Assembly: GCF_050107595.1 (NCBI RefSeq)
Contig: NZ_JBNILH010000004.1
Span: forward strand, 310,001-374,000
DNA from: Bacillus_AB infantis_C
GTDB lineage: Bacteria; Bacillota; Bacilli; Bacillales; Cytobacillaceae
Direction of reading: 5' to 3'
Length of the DNA: 64,000 nt
Part shown: piece after piece, positions 35,138 to 42,785 of the stretch
How the letters are laid out: the number at the start of each line of letters is the position of its first letter
Position numbering within the stretch: the first letter of the stretch is position 1
Position numbers and translations under genes: made by a program
Notes under the pieces: model-generated
Databases searched by the model: none
The model's input: the letters and a program-made list of their open reading frames with translations, nothing else
What the model was told of the DNA's origin: nothing

Positions 35138-35445
35138 TTATATCGACTCCTGACATAAAATCCTGCTTTACTGTACATACGGATGAAGAAAGAATAGGTT
35201 TCACCCAATCCCCTGCACTGACAGAAAAAGTAAGATTATCTTATTTAATTCAACAATACACGATAAAACTCCTCTTTTCCATAGACCAGGACTGTAAAAA
35301 GGGGTAGGGCTAGAGGCTTAGATGGTGACACCCATTTCCTGAAAAATGATGATTTTCGTCGAAAAGTTTTTGTGCATAAAAATAGTGTTAAATCAAAAGA
35401 TTCAACACTGCAGTTATATTATGTATAGTCAACCGCTGTCCCTTG

Positions 35446-35598
35446 TTAATTATCTCCCTGTTCTTCATTCTCTGCTGAGCTCCAATAAAGGTGAGTGCCA
35501 TTGATGAAGCTATGGATTTCCTCTAATGAAATCCCGCTGCTCTTTGCTTCTAAGATCAATTCAAGCCAATCCCTATCAACCTTTTCCGGCAACCCCAT
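35446..35598 (-). CDS. 50-aa SinI-domain anti-repressor-like protein
   Basis: Reads MGLPEKVDRDWLELILEAKS... with SGISLEEIHSFI. This matches the SinI dimerisation helix pair (in SinI: LDQEWVELMVEAKE ... ISPEEIRKYL). SinI and SlrA bind SinR-type repressors and release biofilm and matrix genes. The ATG has AGGAG 9 bases upstream. A class-I c-di-GMP riboswitch ends 14 bases before the start, so translation is probably set by the second messenger. No SinR gene is next to it. Too short for routine ORF calling. Confidence 0.8.
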   Translation of the reverse strand: MGLPEKVDRDWLELILEAKSSGISLEEIHSFINGTHLYWSSAENEEQGDN

Positions 35599-35612
35599 CT
35601 CAACTGTCTCCT

Positions 35613-35693
35613 AATGCGGCAGCCCGGCCGTCATAGCCCTGCAGAACCTTAGACCCGAGGCTTTGCGCCCTTATTTTTCAATAAGTTTGCATT
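35613..35693 (-). ncRNA. c-di-GMP-I (GEMM-I) riboswitch before the SinI-like gene
   Basis: The aptamer landmarks are in order on the minus strand: GCAAAC, a P2 stem TTATT-GAAA-AATAA with GAAA tetraloop, GGCGCAAAGCC, the tetraloop receptor CGGGTCTAAGG, then CTATGACGGCCGGGCTGCC. P1 pairs AATGC (35689-35693) with GCATT (35613-35617). The 3' arm of P1 touches the AGGAG ribosome site, and no T-run terminator follows, so control is probably at translation. Confidence 0.88.
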
Positions 35694-35859
35694 TCACGAA
35701 ATGTATAGCTGGGTATTTCTACCCGTATGCTGGATGAGGCTAAACCTTTTTCAAACAACAATTAATGACAGGCACCCGCCGAAAATTGTCGAACTTCTGC
35801 AGAAGGAACCTTTAACTTCCCGTCTGCCTTCCGGCTGTTTAAGAGCCTGTCACTAATTC

Positions 35860-37356
35860 TTAAAACTTGAACGCAAGGAGTTGTTTCCTCTTGTTTTCGA
35901 GTTTGTTTTTGAGTTCCTGATAGTTTTTGGTTTGCTGATCAAGGCTTTCTTTCCGTTTTTCCAGCATTCGCTGGACTTCCACAGGACTGGGCCCGCCCTG
36001 GATGCTCCGGATTTTAACGAAGTATTCCGGCGAGATGATTTTCTTCCATTCTTCTTCTTTCAGGGCCACCTGCACAAAGCCGGAGATCATTTCATTGATT
36101 TCGCCGATTTTCCATTCATACAGCTCTTTGCCTTCCTTTACGGTCCTTTTGCTGATATAGCTGGCAATAGAGTGGGCCTTACGGAAGGAGATGCTGTAAT
36201 CCCTTGATAAAGTGTCAGCCAGTTCAGTAATGGTGATGCAAGACCGGTTCGCCATTTCCTCTGCATGGTCTTTGTTGACCTTGAGCGTGCGGATGACTGC
36301 GTGCATCAGCTTCATGACCCTGTTAGCATTGCCAAAGGCGCGGTACAGATGAGGCTGAAGGTCGTCTTCTGTATCAACGATGTCGCCGAACGGAGTGTTG
36401 TGAACCATATTCATCGCAGCCAGGGCATCTCCATATGCACTGCTCGCGATCGAGCGGGAGTGCTCGATGCTGACCGGATTCCTCTTCTGCGGCATAATGC
36501 TGCTGCACTGGACATAAGGATCGGCCACATAAAAGGTGCCGAACTCCCTGGTCACATGCTGCAGGAAGTCCTGTATCCATCTTCCCGTGTTGACCATGCA
36601 GGTCATCAGGGCAGATGCTGTTTCCAGCAGATAGTCTGCCCCGCCGATGCAGTCATAGGAGTTTTCGATTATACCATCGAACCCTAAGAGCTCACAGGTC
36701 CGCTTCCGGGAGATAGGAAAGCCGGTCGTAGTTAAGGCTGCAGCCCCAAGGGCAGAACGGTTCACCATTTCATAGGCAGACCAGAGCCGGCTGATATCCC
36801 GCTGCAGCACATCATAGACAGCCAGCAGATAATGCCCAAGGGTCGTCGGCTGGGCCGGCTGAGTATGCGTGTAGGCGGTCATATAAGTTTCCTTGTGCTC
36901 CTCTGCCTGGTCAAGCAGAGCATCACTCAGCTGGTAAGCACTGCCCAGCAGCTGGATGAAATGCTTGCGAAGAACCAGCCGGTACATGGCAATCCCCATA
37001 TCATTGCGGCTTCTGCCGATATGGATCTTGCCGGCGAGCTCAGGGCCGATCTCTTCTCCTATTTTCGCCTCCATCATAAAAAACAGGTCCTCAAATTGCG
37101 GTTCATATATAAGGGTCCCGATATCGGTCGTCTCTGCCACCAGGTTGATCCCCGCCAGCATTACTTCCGCTTCTCCTTTTTCAATAATCCCCTGCTCGGC
37201 CATCATGATGACATGGGCACGGTGGATGTCGAACATCACCTGGAACAAATAGTCCCGCTGGTCATTGAATACCGGCATCAGCAGTTCTTCGATATACGTT
37301 TTGCCCGGAAAAGAGGTTCCTTCATTCTGGATAAACGCTTCAAGCTTATTCATCAT
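35860..37356 (-). CDS. argininosuccinate-lyase-like enzyme, aspartase/fumarase superfamily
   Basis: 498 aa. Family loop SSIMPQKRNP with the catalytic Ser is present, as are the THTQPAQP and GRSRND motifs. But the motif after RSRND is MGIAM, where ArgH has QVATD, and the tail is a long charged coiled coil (about 460-498). There is no argG. The gene ends an operon with a binding protein, ATPase and fused permease of the iron/polyamine/aminophosphonate class. Related lyases in such operons cleave aminopolycarboxylates (EDDS lyase type). So cleavage of a C-N bond in an imported succinyl-amine is inferred; arginine synthesis is unlikely. Confidence 0.7.
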   Translation of the reverse strand: MMNKLEAFIQNEGTSFPGKTYIEELLMPVFNDQRDYLFQVMFDIHRAHVIMMAEQGIIEKGEAEVMLAGINLVAETTDIGTLIYEPQFEDLFFMMEAKIGEEIGPELAGKIHIGRSRNDMGIAMYRLVLRKHFIQLLGSAYQLSDALLDQAEEHKETYMTAYTHTQPAQPTTLGHYLLAVYDVLQRDISRLWSAYEMVNRSALGAAALTTTGFPISRKRTCELLGFDGIIENSYDCIGGADYLLETASALMTCMVNTGRWIQDFLQHVTREFGTFYVADPYVQCSSIMPQKRNPVSIEHSRSIASSAYGDALAAMNMVHNTPFGDIVDTEDDLQPHLYRAFGNANRVMKLMHAVIRTLKVNKDHAEEMANRSCITITELADTLSRDYSISFRKAHSIASYISKRTVKEGKELYEWKIGEINEMISGFVQVALKEEEWKKIISPEYFVKIRSIQGGPSPVEVQRMLEKRKESLDQQTKNYQELKNKLENKRKQLLAFKF

Positions 37357-37372
37357 TTCAACTCCAATTTTT

Positions 37373-39064
37373 TTAAGACAATGATTGTTCTGCCTTCACT
37401 CCAAAGAATTTATTGGAAATGAACAGCACCACGGCGATCAGGGCAATCTGGATCATCCCGTAGGCAGCGGCCTGCCCCATGTTGAACATCCGCAGCTGGT
37501 TCATGATTTCAATGGAAATCGGGCGGTTGGAAAGGGTATATAACAGCACCGAGGTCGGAAATTCCCCTACCGACTCTACAAAGGCTAGTAATGTACCGGC
37601 AAGCACTCCCGGCATGATGATTGGCAGAATGACCTTGCGGAAGGTATAGAACCATTTCGCGCCAAGGCTCCGCGATGCCTCCTCAATGGAATCATCCAGC
37701 TGCTCCAATACCGCATTGGTCGAGCGGACAACGAGCGGAATATGCCTGATAAAATAAGCCAGCGGCAGAATCCAGAACGTTCCGACGAGGATATTGCCGA
37801 AGGAAAAGATATTTGGTTCATTAAACGCAAACACCAGATTCATCCCGATGACAGTTGCCGGAAGCGCCCATGGGATCATCACCAGGATATCGACGAAGTT
37901 TTTCCCATAGAACTTCCTTTTGACAAGGACATACGATGTCAGAACGCCAAACACAAGATTTCCTGCTGTTGCAATCACCGACAAAAGCAAGCTGTTTTGC
38001 AGCGGCTTGAAAATATTCGGATCCTGGAACAGAAGGCGGTAATTTTCAAAATTGAATACAGAAGGATAGGTCTGCCATGTCCACGTCCCGTCCGGCACGA
38101 GCGACAGCAGCAGGATTGTGAAATGGGGCAGCAGCAAGATAATAACGCCGATGATGCCAGCCGCGACAAGCAGCCACTTCATGACCGGGTTCTTTACTTC
38201 ACTTCTGTGGGCCCCGATCCCTTTTGATGCCATCCGGTAATCCTTTCTGTTCTGGTACCAGCGCATGAATAAGAGGAAGGAGATTGAAACAATCGATAAA
38301 ATGACAGATTGTGTAGCAGCCACTTCCATATCGCCATTTATTTTAGAAAAATAGATTTGCAGACTCAGCACCCGGAAGCCCCCTGCCAGGAGGAATGGTG
38401 CACTGAAGGATGCCATGGAAATCATGAATACAAGCAGCGACGCCGCTACGATGGCTGGCGTGAGCAGCGGAAAGGTGACCTTCCAGAACACTTTGAACCG
38501 GCTTGCCCCCAGATTATAGGCTGCCTCTTCAAGGGAAGGATCGATTTTGCTGATGGCTGAAGAGACGGTCATATAAAAGTAAACATACATCGTATATGCA
38601 TGAACGATGAGGATGCCGGAAACCCCTCCTATTTTAAAAGGCACATCCTTCAACCCGAGAAGGTCCTTTATGGCATTGGGCACAAGCCCTGATTCCCCGT
38701 ACAAAAACATGAACGCCATAACACCGACAAGGGATGGCAGCACGATAGGCATGATGGCCGCTGTCGAGAAAAAGCTTCTTCCGGGAAAATCGTACCGGTT
38801 AAAAATGAAAGCCAGCGGAATACCGATCAGAGCACTGACCAGCACGCTCAAAAGAGATATATAAACAGAATTCCATAAGGCTTCCAAATTCGTTTTGGAC
38901 TCCTGTGTAAAGAAATCCTCATAGTTTGCAAAAGTAAAAGATCCGTTCAGCTGAAGGCTTTCCATCAAGGTTCTTAATGACGGATATAATACATAGGCAA
39001 TCAGGACAAGCAGAACCGGTATGAGAAGCAGAATTGTAAATCTGGTGTCACGGTTTTTGATCAT
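37373..39064 (-). CDS. ABC transporter permease, two fused domains (FbpB/PhnV-like)
   Basis: 563 aa with about twelve transmembrane helices in two permease repeats. Each repeat has an EAA loop: 'LEEAAYNLGASRFKVFWKVTFP' in the first and 'IEEASRSLGAKWFYTFRKVILP' in the second. Fused permeases of this shape belong to ferric iron, 2-aminoethylphosphonate, thiamine and polyamine importers. Its ATG overlaps the ATPase stop (ATGA at 39061-39064), and the lyase follows after 16 bases. Substrate is unknown. Confidence 0.85.
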   Translation of the reverse strand: MIKNRDTRFTILLLIPVLLVLIAYVLYPSLRTLMESLQLNGSFTFANYEDFFTQESKTNLEALWNSVYISLLSVLVSALIGIPLAFIFNRYDFPGRSFFSTAAIMPIVLPSLVGVMAFMFLYGESGLVPNAIKDLLGLKDVPFKIGGVSGILIVHAYTMYVYFYMTVSSAISKIDPSLEEAAYNLGASRFKVFWKVTFPLLTPAIVAASLLVFMISMASFSAPFLLAGGFRVLSLQIYFSKINGDMEVAATQSVILSIVSISFLLFMRWYQNRKDYRMASKGIGAHRSEVKNPVMKWLLVAAGIIGVIILLLPHFTILLLSLVPDGTWTWQTYPSVFNFENYRLLFQDPNIFKPLQNSLLLSVIATAGNLVFGVLTSYVLVKRKFYGKNFVDILVMIPWALPATVIGMNLVFAFNEPNIFSFGNILVGTFWILPLAYFIRHIPLVVRSTNAVLEQLDDSIEEASRSLGAKWFYTFRKVILPIIMPGVLAGTLLAFVESVGEFPTSVLLYTLSNRPISIEIMNQLRMFNMGQAAAYGMIQIALIAVVLFISNKFFGVKAEQSLS

Positions 39065-40155
39065 AATGCATCACCGGCTTTAGGAATGATTCTGATTTGT
39101 TCTGCCGGAAGCTCCATCCATACTTCCTTTCCAGGCTGATAGCTTGCTGACAAACGGTTATTAAGGACATTGGCAGTCAGCAGGAACCCTTCTGCTTCAA
39201 TTGTGAGATGGATGACCGAACCCAGGAACTCGGCCTCTTTGATGCTCCCCCTCAAAATATTCACGCCTTCAGAAGGCGTGTCATGGATGCGGATGGCTTC
39301 AGGCCGGACAGATAAGGCGACTTCCCCGCTGTATGCAGGGTCATAGTTAAACCTGGTATTGGCGGCTTCTAATTTTTTGCTGTCTCCAATGGTAATATGG
39401 ACGGTATTTTCTTCTGCTTTGTCTACTGCAGCAGGAAGCAGGTTGATCTCCCCAATGAAGCTGGCGACAAAGTCATTGGCCGGTTCATTATAAATTTCTG
39501 CAGGTGTCCCTACCTGATGGCATACGCCAAAATTGAAAACGGCGATCCTGTCGCTCATGGACAGAGCTTCCGCCTGGTCATGCGTGACATAGATGGTTGT
39601 AATATTGTATTCCTTCTGCAACCTGAGGATCTCGCTTCTCATCTCATCCCGGAGCTTGGCATCGAGATTGCTCAGCGGTTCATCCAATAGCAGGATCTCC
39701 GGTTCAATGACAAGGGCCCGGGCAAGGGCAACGCGCTGCTGCTGGCCTCCGCTCAGCTGGCTCACTTGACGCTCCGCATACTTTTCCAGCCGAACCTTCT
39801 GCAGAACCTCCTGGACACGCTTCTTCACCTCAGAAGAAGACATCTTTCGCACCCGAAGACCGAAAGCAACATTTTCAAACACTGTCATATGAGGGAAAAG
39901 GGCATAGTTTTGAAAAACCATGCCCGTATTTCTTTTTTCAGGAGGTACACGCGTCATATCTTTATCGCCAAAACGGATGACACCCTTAGTCGGATAATAA
40001 AATCCGGCAATCATGCGCAATGTCGTCGTTTTCCCGCATCCGCTCGGGCCGAGGAAGGTAAAGAATTCACCATCCTGTATTTCGAGGTCAAGATGATCGA
40101 CTGCGACTACCTTTCCAAAGGCTTTTTGGACTTTATCTATGTTTATTGACGCCAT
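39061..40155 (-). CDS. ABC transporter ATPase (PotA/FbpC-like)
   Basis: 364 aa. Walker A GPSGCGKTT, Q-loop VFQNYALFPH, signature LSGGQQQR, Walker B ILLLDEP, switch His in YVTHDQ; TOBE domain about 260-355. Powers the fused permease. Follows the binding-protein gene by 13 bases, with AGGAAGTG before the ATG. Confidence 0.87.
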   Translation of the reverse strand: MASINIDKVQKAFGKVVAVDHLDLEIQDGEFFTFLGPSGCGKTTTLRMIAGFYYPTKGVIRFGDKDMTRVPPEKRNTGMVFQNYALFPHMTVFENVAFGLRVRKMSSSEVKKRVQEVLQKVRLEKYAERQVSQLSGGQQQRVALARALVIEPEILLLDEPLSNLDAKLRDEMRSEILRLQKEYNITTIYVTHDQAEALSMSDRIAVFNFGVCHQVGTPAEIYNEPANDFVASFIGEINLLPAAVDKAEENTVHITIGDSKKLEAANTRFNYDPAYSGEVALSVRPEAIRIHDTPSEGVNILRGSIKEAEFLGSVIHLTIEAEGFLLTANVLNNRLSASYQPGKEVWMELPAEQIRIIPKAGDAL

Positions 40156-40168
40156 ACCTTACACTTCC

Positions 40169-41257
40169 TTATTCTTTAATTTCTTTCTCTCCGCTCTTGA
40201 TGTTTTCATCCCAATGCTTCATCCAGGCATCACTTTGCTCCTGGAATACCTTCCAGTCTATGTCCATGCTCTTAATCTCTGTTTCTGTAATCCACTCAGG
40301 CAGTCCTTCAATATCATTCCGGGTCGGGATCCGGTAGAATTCCTCTGCCAGGATCTTGGCAGCTTCAGGTGTATTGACGAATTCATAGAATGCCTCAGCT
40401 GCCTTCGGATGCGGCGCATCGTTTACGACAGCAATCCCTTCAGTCAGAACCGGCGTACCGCTTTCCGGCACCACAAATTCAAATGGATAATTTTTATTTT
40501 CCTTCAGCATGACCACATCCGGCATTGCCCAGACAGACAGGGAGCCTTCCCCTTTTGCCACCTTGTTGTACATCATTTCCGGATTGGCTGCGTACTCCTT
40601 CGTATTCGCATCCAGCTTCTCAAGCCACTCATAGCCGGCAGCTGTATCGCCTGAATCCTTGAAATCACGGTAGATCATAGCAGAAAAAATGGTCCTCATC
40701 GTTCCTGAGGCAAGCGGATAGCGGATGATGATTTCGTCCTTCCACTTGGGATCGAGAAGCTCATCCCAGTCTTTTGGCGCTTCATCGGCAGACAGCTCCT
40801 TGCTGTTGTACATGATGACCTCCGGCGTCTGGCTTGTGCCTGACCAATTCCAGTCTGGATCATGGAAGCCTTCATCAAGGCTGGCTGCATAGGACGGCTC
40901 ATAAGGCGCCAGCAGCCCCTCATCCTTTGCCTGGTCGAAGTTTACTGAAGGCGCACCCCACCAGACATCTGCCTGAGGATTATTTTTCTCAGAACGCACC
41001 CGGTCAAGGATTTCCTGGGAGCCCATATCCAGCCATTCCATATCAATCCCATATTTCTCTTCAAATTGTGTCTCGAATTTCGAAAGGATGTCCTTCCCAT
41101 GCGGAGAATAGACAACAATTTTTTCTTCAAGGTCCTTGCCCTCCCCGGAAGGCTTTTCTGAGCTGGATCCCTGCTCCGATCCGCTGCAGGCGGACATCAG
41201 CAGGCTCGCTGAAAGAGTCAGAGCCGTAATTATGGATACCTTTTTCTTGTTTTGCAT
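40169..41257 (-). CDS. extracellular solute-binding lipoprotein, family 1 (AfuA/PhnS-like)
   Basis: 362 aa. Lipobox LMSAC (Cys about 24), Ser-rich linker, then a type II binding fold (KIVVYSPHGKDILSKFETQFEEKYG; VWWGAPSVNFDQAKDEGLL). Relatives bind Fe(III), phosphonates or other small anions. First transporter gene after the ROK regulator, 18 bases downstream. The ligand cannot be read from sequence. Confidence 0.85.
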   Translation of the reverse strand: MQNKKKVSIITALTLSASLLMSACSGSEQGSSSEKPSGEGKDLEEKIVVYSPHGKDILSKFETQFEEKYGIDMEWLDMGSQEILDRVRSEKNNPQADVWWGAPSVNFDQAKDEGLLAPYEPSYAASLDEGFHDPDWNWSGTSQTPEVIMYNSKELSADEAPKDWDELLDPKWKDEIIIRYPLASGTMRTIFSAMIYRDFKDSGDTAAGYEWLEKLDANTKEYAANPEMMYNKVAKGEGSLSVWAMPDVVMLKENKNYPFEFVVPESGTPVLTEGIAVVNDAPHPKAAEAFYEFVNTPEAAKILAEEFYRIPTRNDIEGLPEWITETEIKSMDIDWKVFQEQSDAWMKHWDENIKSGEKEIKE

Positions 41258-41275
41258 TGCATTTCCCCCTCTTTT

Positions 41276-42484
41276 TTAATAACTGATTACACTGTCATGC
41301 TCCCGCAAAAATAGTGAAACGGCTCCAAGGACACCGGCACTTTCGCCCAAATGGGCTGTTTTCAGCTCCACTGAGCTGGGCAGATACTGATTCACTATTT
41401 CACGCACCCTGGGCAAAATATAATCTGCTGATTTCAGCACACCACCTCCCAAAATGATGGCTTCCGGGTTCAGCAGGCTGGCTGCATTCACTACCCCGTA
41501 GGCCAAATGTTCAATTGCCTCATCCACAACCGCTTTGGCTGTTTCATCGCCCTTTTTAGCAAGGGCAAAAGCCGTTTCGCCTGATAGCTCTGATTCCTTT
41601 GCCTGTTGATGAAGCGGATGATCAGGACTTTTCCGCACCACCTCGGTCAGCCTTTTGCCAATCGACACGCCGCCTGCCACGCTTTCCAGATAGCCGTAAC
41701 GGTGAAAGATTGGCTTGAATTCATTTTTCATATCATTTTTATCTGTTACCATATAGCCCATTTCTCCTGCAGCACCGGATGCTCCTCTGTAAAGCTGGTT
41801 ATTGATGATAATGCCGCTTCCGATTCCAGTGCCGACTGCCATGAAAAGGACATTCTTCTTATTCCTGGCATTGCCGAGCCATTGCTCCCCAACCGCCGCC
41901 GCATTGACATCATTGTCCACGTAAATGGGGAAGGGAAAATACCGCTTCGCTTCTGTCACAAAAGGATAGCGGACCCAGTTGAGGCTTGGGGCTTCAAACA
42001 CAACGCCGGTTTCTGTATCGGTAATTCCCGGCACTCCGGCTCCAAGGCCCAGGACCTGATCCTGTCTGATGCCGCTTTTTTGCAGCAGGCACTCTACTTC
42101 CTTGGCAACTTGCTTTAAAAGACCGCTTTCCAAATAGTGGGCTGTTTTAATGCTGCTTGTATTAATGATATTTCCGCTTAAATCACATATGACGGTTTTC
42201 ACCTTCGTACCGCCAATATCAGTCCCGATTACATAAGCTGCTTTCTCGTTGAAAAACAGCTGGATCGGGCGCCTCCCCCCTTGTGAGGATGCTTCGCCGA
42301 TTCCTTTTTCTTCGATCCAGTTCTCCTGCAGCAGTTCATCGACTAAGAGCGATACAGTCGGCTTGCTTAATTGCAGCTTCGCAGCGATTTCTGCCCTTGA
42401 AATAGGAGAACTTTCCTGGATGCAGCGCAGGACGTTTTTCTTATTGGTTTGTTTCATGTGCATCGCTGTTCCATTTACCTTCAT
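41276..42484 (-). CDS. ROK family transcriptional regulator lacking the zinc motif
   Basis: 402 aa. N-terminal winged helix about 12-70 (SRAEIAAKLQLSKPTVSLLVDEL), then a ROK domain with GTDIGGTKVK (phosphate loop), the base DNDVNAAAVGE and GTGIGSGI. The usual zinc-binding motif (GHxxxx...CxCGxxGCxE) is absent: the region reads GYMVTDKNDMKNEF...HRYGYLESVAGG with no cysteine. So it probably senses a ligand but is not a sugar kinase. First gene of the operon. A TTAGTT-type inverted repeat lies before it and a near copy before the divergent PIG-L gene. Confidence 0.85.
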   Translation of the reverse strand: MKVNGTAMHMKQTNKKNVLRCIQESSPISRAEIAAKLQLSKPTVSLLVDELLQENWIEEKGIGEASSQGGRRPIQLFFNEKAAYVIGTDIGGTKVKTVICDLSGNIINTSSIKTAHYLESGLLKQVAKEVECLLQKSGIRQDQVLGLGAGVPGITDTETGVVFEAPSLNWVRYPFVTEAKRYFPFPIYVDNDVNAAAVGEQWLGNARNKKNVLFMAVGTGIGSGIIINNQLYRGASGAAGEMGYMVTDKNDMKNEFKPIFHRYGYLESVAGGVSIGKRLTEVVRKSPDHPLHQQAKESELSGETAFALAKKGDETAKAVVDEAIEHLAYGVVNAASLLNPEAIILGGGVLKSADYILPRVREIVNQYLPSSVELKTAHLGESAGVLGAVSLFLREHDSVISY

Positions 42485-42505
42485 TAAATCACGGCCTTAA
42501 TTTTT

Positions 42506-42526
42506 TTAGTTAGTAAATTTAACTAA
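42506..42526. promoter_or_regulatory. ROK operator before the regulator/transporter operon
   Basis: Inverted repeat TTAGTT-N9-AACTAA, 22 bases upstream of the regulator start. This is the general pattern of ROK repressor sites. Confidence 0.65.
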
Positions 42527-42689
42527 TTAACATAAACTATAAATCAACAAGGAAGCGTTTTCAATAATTAATTCTAAATTTTTTAAATATTTATAATTTT
42601 ACTAGTTCGAAAGTAATTTTCTGAATATGCAGATATTTACTTCGTGAGGCGAATATGATATTCATTATCTAAGGTTATGTTGTCTACAG

Positions 42690-42710
42690 TTAGTTAGGTG
42701 GATTTACTAA
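42690..42710. promoter_or_regulatory. second ROK operator, before the PIG-L gene
   Basis: TTAGT-N11-ACTAA with the same spacing as the first site; the two share TTAGTTAG and ATTT(A) cores. It lies 75 bases before the deacetylase start. Confidence 0.6.
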
Positions 42711-42785
42711 CCTGGCGATCTATGAGGGGAGGAGGAACTGTTTTTCCACATTCATTAACAACAAAATGAAAGGGGTTGCAGGAAA

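Noticed and set aside
35860..37356. True argininosuccinate lyase of arginine synthesis
   Set aside because: No argG nearby, altered motif after RSRND, and an operon with an importer and ROK regulator point elsewhere.
36265..37422. Long plus-strand frames opposite the lyase gene
   Set aside because: They mirror the lyase coding strand, lack starts with ribosome sites and carry Cys/His-rich nonsense composition.
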